Shown: positions 16,901 to 17,572 of the stretch, in pieces
Numbering within the stretch: position 1 is the stretch's first letter
How the letters are laid out: every line of letters starts with the position of its first letter
Notes under the pieces: generated by a model
What the model was told of the DNA's origin: nothing
What the model saw: only the letters and a program-made list of their open reading frames with translations
Database searches by the model: none
NCBI GenBank assembly: GCA_003517965.1
Contig: DOZO01000070.1
Location: 1-17,572, forward strand
Source: Desulfobulbaceae bacterium
Lineage (GTDB): Bacteria > Desulfobacterota > Desulfobulbia > Desulfobulbales > Desulfurivibrionaceae
Length of the DNA: 17,572 bases
Reading direction: 5' to 3'
Translations under genes and position numbers: made by a program

Positions 16901-17572
16901 GGATACTTCCTTCGCTTCCCTTTGGATGTGATCCAATAACTCGCCGGATGTCATCTTCAGGGCCTCAAAGGGTACGGAGTTGCCCCGCAGTATTTCTTCA
17001 GCAATGCGCCACTCCCAATCGGAGTCTGTATTCTTTGCTCCCCGTAGACATCCATGGAAGTCATCAAACTCGTCGAGGAGTTCAGACAGCTCGATGGCAC
17101 TCAAGGTAGAGAGGGCATCAGCTGTCGGATGGTCCAGGCAGTGCTTCTGATTGATGAAGGCCATTTTCGCTTTTTCTTCGGCAAGGACCATTGCTCTGAA
17201 TTGGTCAACACTTGGGATGTTACTCAACGGCAGTAGATGTGCGCGGGCGTTGGCTTCATCCTCGGGGGTAATCTGGCGCAACAGGTGCAGAAGTCGTTCG
17301 GCATCAGTTCGCTCGACGGGTAGAGGGGGTGGAGGTTGGTTGATGAGGGTGATCGAGTCGGGAAGTCGGTCACTAAACCAAGCGAAGGTTCCTGCGTCCC
17401 GGCGCGCTTGCCACGCAATTTCACTTATTGTTCCCTCGTACATACTAAACAGTGAGGAGTGAGTGAAAGTCTCCTTCTCCCTGACAGCGCATAATGCTTC
17501 GAACGCCTTAGCTTCTTCTCTACGTGCATTGGCCAATTCGGTATGCAAATTTTGGTTCATTCGTAAAAAAGT
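13991..17572 (-). CDS. SF1 helicase with C-terminal Vsr/MTES_1575-like nuclease (partial, N-terminus beyond the right edge)
   Basis: At least 1193 residues are visible. The frame stays open to the edge (ACT TTT TTA CGA before the first Met at 17560), and no Walker A is present, so the gene begins outside the window. From residue 1 to about 590 there is a long helical insertion. Helicase motifs follow: II as VVIIDEASQ (about 605), III as VVVGDDQQIRP (about 635), V as GDAYDFQGDERDVIF (about 800), and VI as FNVAVSRARD (about 840). A PD-(D/E)xK nuclease follows at about 900-1010, with YRIDIVIV and VECDGDWWHG. A charged linker leads to a C-terminal winged-helix-like region (about 1105-1187). The architecture is like reported DUF4011-helicase-Vsr defence proteins (hhe type). 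Confidence 0.88.
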   Translation of the reverse strand, partial: TFLRMNQNLHTELANARREEAKAFEALCAVREKETFTHSSLFSMYEGTISEIAWQARRDAGTFAWFSDRLPDSITLINQPPPPLPVERTDAERLLHLLRQITPEDEANARAHLLPLSNIPSVDQFRAMVLAEEKAKMAFINQKHCLDHPTADALSTLSAIELSELLDEFDDFHGCLRGAKNTDSDWEWRIAEEILRGNSVPFEALKMTSGELLDHIQREAKEVSDIEVAGLGDKSHRAILQDVRELKVHLEQGGRKGLLMFRPAVVKQGLYLMREVTIDGRRCDSPDSLSKLERWLQLHESIKKLGEQWGALTVVDTEHLPLNQGIGQYKQLQARLEATLTLGKKATAFNRRLDAYDKGALRLWHDLEAVGRLRNLVAVLIAQRELLEASHTIAEAEAAVHGVCLQPESAAENHRLKNAIHTRSVEEFIRSYEELASLWKCRLAYEERDQLLSVMAAELPEIIQALTFSFQDDAWDGRISRLGDAWNWLCADKWLSQMADPRLEGLLNQQVKQARSKASSTLSKLAAEKAWQHCMVSLDKNPQAYQNLMAWSTAIANVGGGTGKFAEHHRQIARECLDGCRDAVPAWVMPLYKVLETVHVRRELFDVVIIDEASQSGVEALFLSFLTKQIVVVGDDQQIRPDYVGLDLTPVHQLQAKHLFDIPNAFLFGPPQSLFSAAAVFFGTPIRLREHFRCMPEIISFSNRLCYQDQPLVPLRQFGSKRLTPVLNAHYISGGYQVERTKVNPVEAEAVVSAIERCCEDPAFAGKTFGVISLLHSSDQAQAIESLLIKRLDAEEIEQRNIVCGDAYDFQGDERDVIFLSMVSARSDHGRIGTMSDDKAKRRFNVAVSRARDQVQLFHSVQEGELGQSCLRRRLLAHMKQPPVDPTAQLPWTVEELRQFARNNPRNRGNQPSPFDSWFEVDVFLSIAGQGHLAIPQYEVHGYRIDIVIVGGTRKVAVECDGDWWHGPQQYAEDLHRQSQLERCGWEFFRVRGSHFYRNPDDSLLPLWKMMETHDGVDENFKPSVFSEDRIEEEKGTGIKPNVGQQGPEQPGDKSVATRKADSGEGSEDASTVEAKKEVRSARRAKITPLSNKKFTLTKSPLDQVLSMTPRDAGRVICNILEECPNYTSKKDDLTKRVCKHFGIITRGAPKNQLTKKIGWALTYLKKAGKVEEYKATNIRVRLLHPNGQGKLF

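Overview
The window joins a piece of ordinary bacterial chromosome (1 to about 4.8 kb) to the left end of an integrated genetic island (about 4.8 kb to the right edge). The left part reads rightward as glyceraldehyde-3-phosphate dehydrogenase (gap) and a membrane-bound HD-GYP protein, facing a leftward pair, pgeF (yfiH) and rsmB. The gene set, moderate GC and protein style suggest a Gram-negative bacterium, perhaps a sulfate- or sulfur-metabolising Desulfobacterota (Desulfobulbales-like). That placement is an inference from general resemblance and is weak. gap has a long, highly structured 5' leader just upstream of its ribosome binding site.

From about 4.8 to 5.0 kb there is no gene but a dense set of small signals: a perfect terminator-like hairpin, direct repeats one helical turn apart, an AT-rich palindrome, and two tandem AAATACCCC-type repeats like the arm-type sites beside P4-like integrases. 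I read this as the island junction (att region). No tRNA gene is visible here.

The next kilobase (about 5000-5963) has no convincing protein. It does have a perfect -10 box at its left edge, many nested stems, and a closed 3' domain ending in a GC-rich stem plus six Ts on the plus strand. I interpret it as a candidate large structured noncoding RNA. Inside it is a 67-base hairpin built from two inverted, Xer/dif-like sites with an unpaired central spacer and one bulged base, which is the layout of folded single-stranded recombination sites such as integron attC or CTX-phage attP.

The rest of the island is entirely leftward. From right to left it encodes a large SF1 helicase with a C-terminal Vsr/MTES_1575-like nuclease (its N-terminus lies beyond the right edge), a DUF932 protein, two translationally coupled proteins of unknown function (402 and 262 aa), an AlpA-like regulator, a plasmid-style primase/AAA+ protein, a helix-turn-helix/zinc-ribbon protein and a tyrosine recombinase. 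AlpA, primase, HTH protein and integrase look like the maintenance core: they are tightly packed, and the primase and HTH genes overlap. The helicase-nuclease, DUF932 protein and unknown pair look like cargo. The helicase-nuclease resembles reported anti-phage DUF4011-helicase-Vsr proteins, so the cargo may be defensive.
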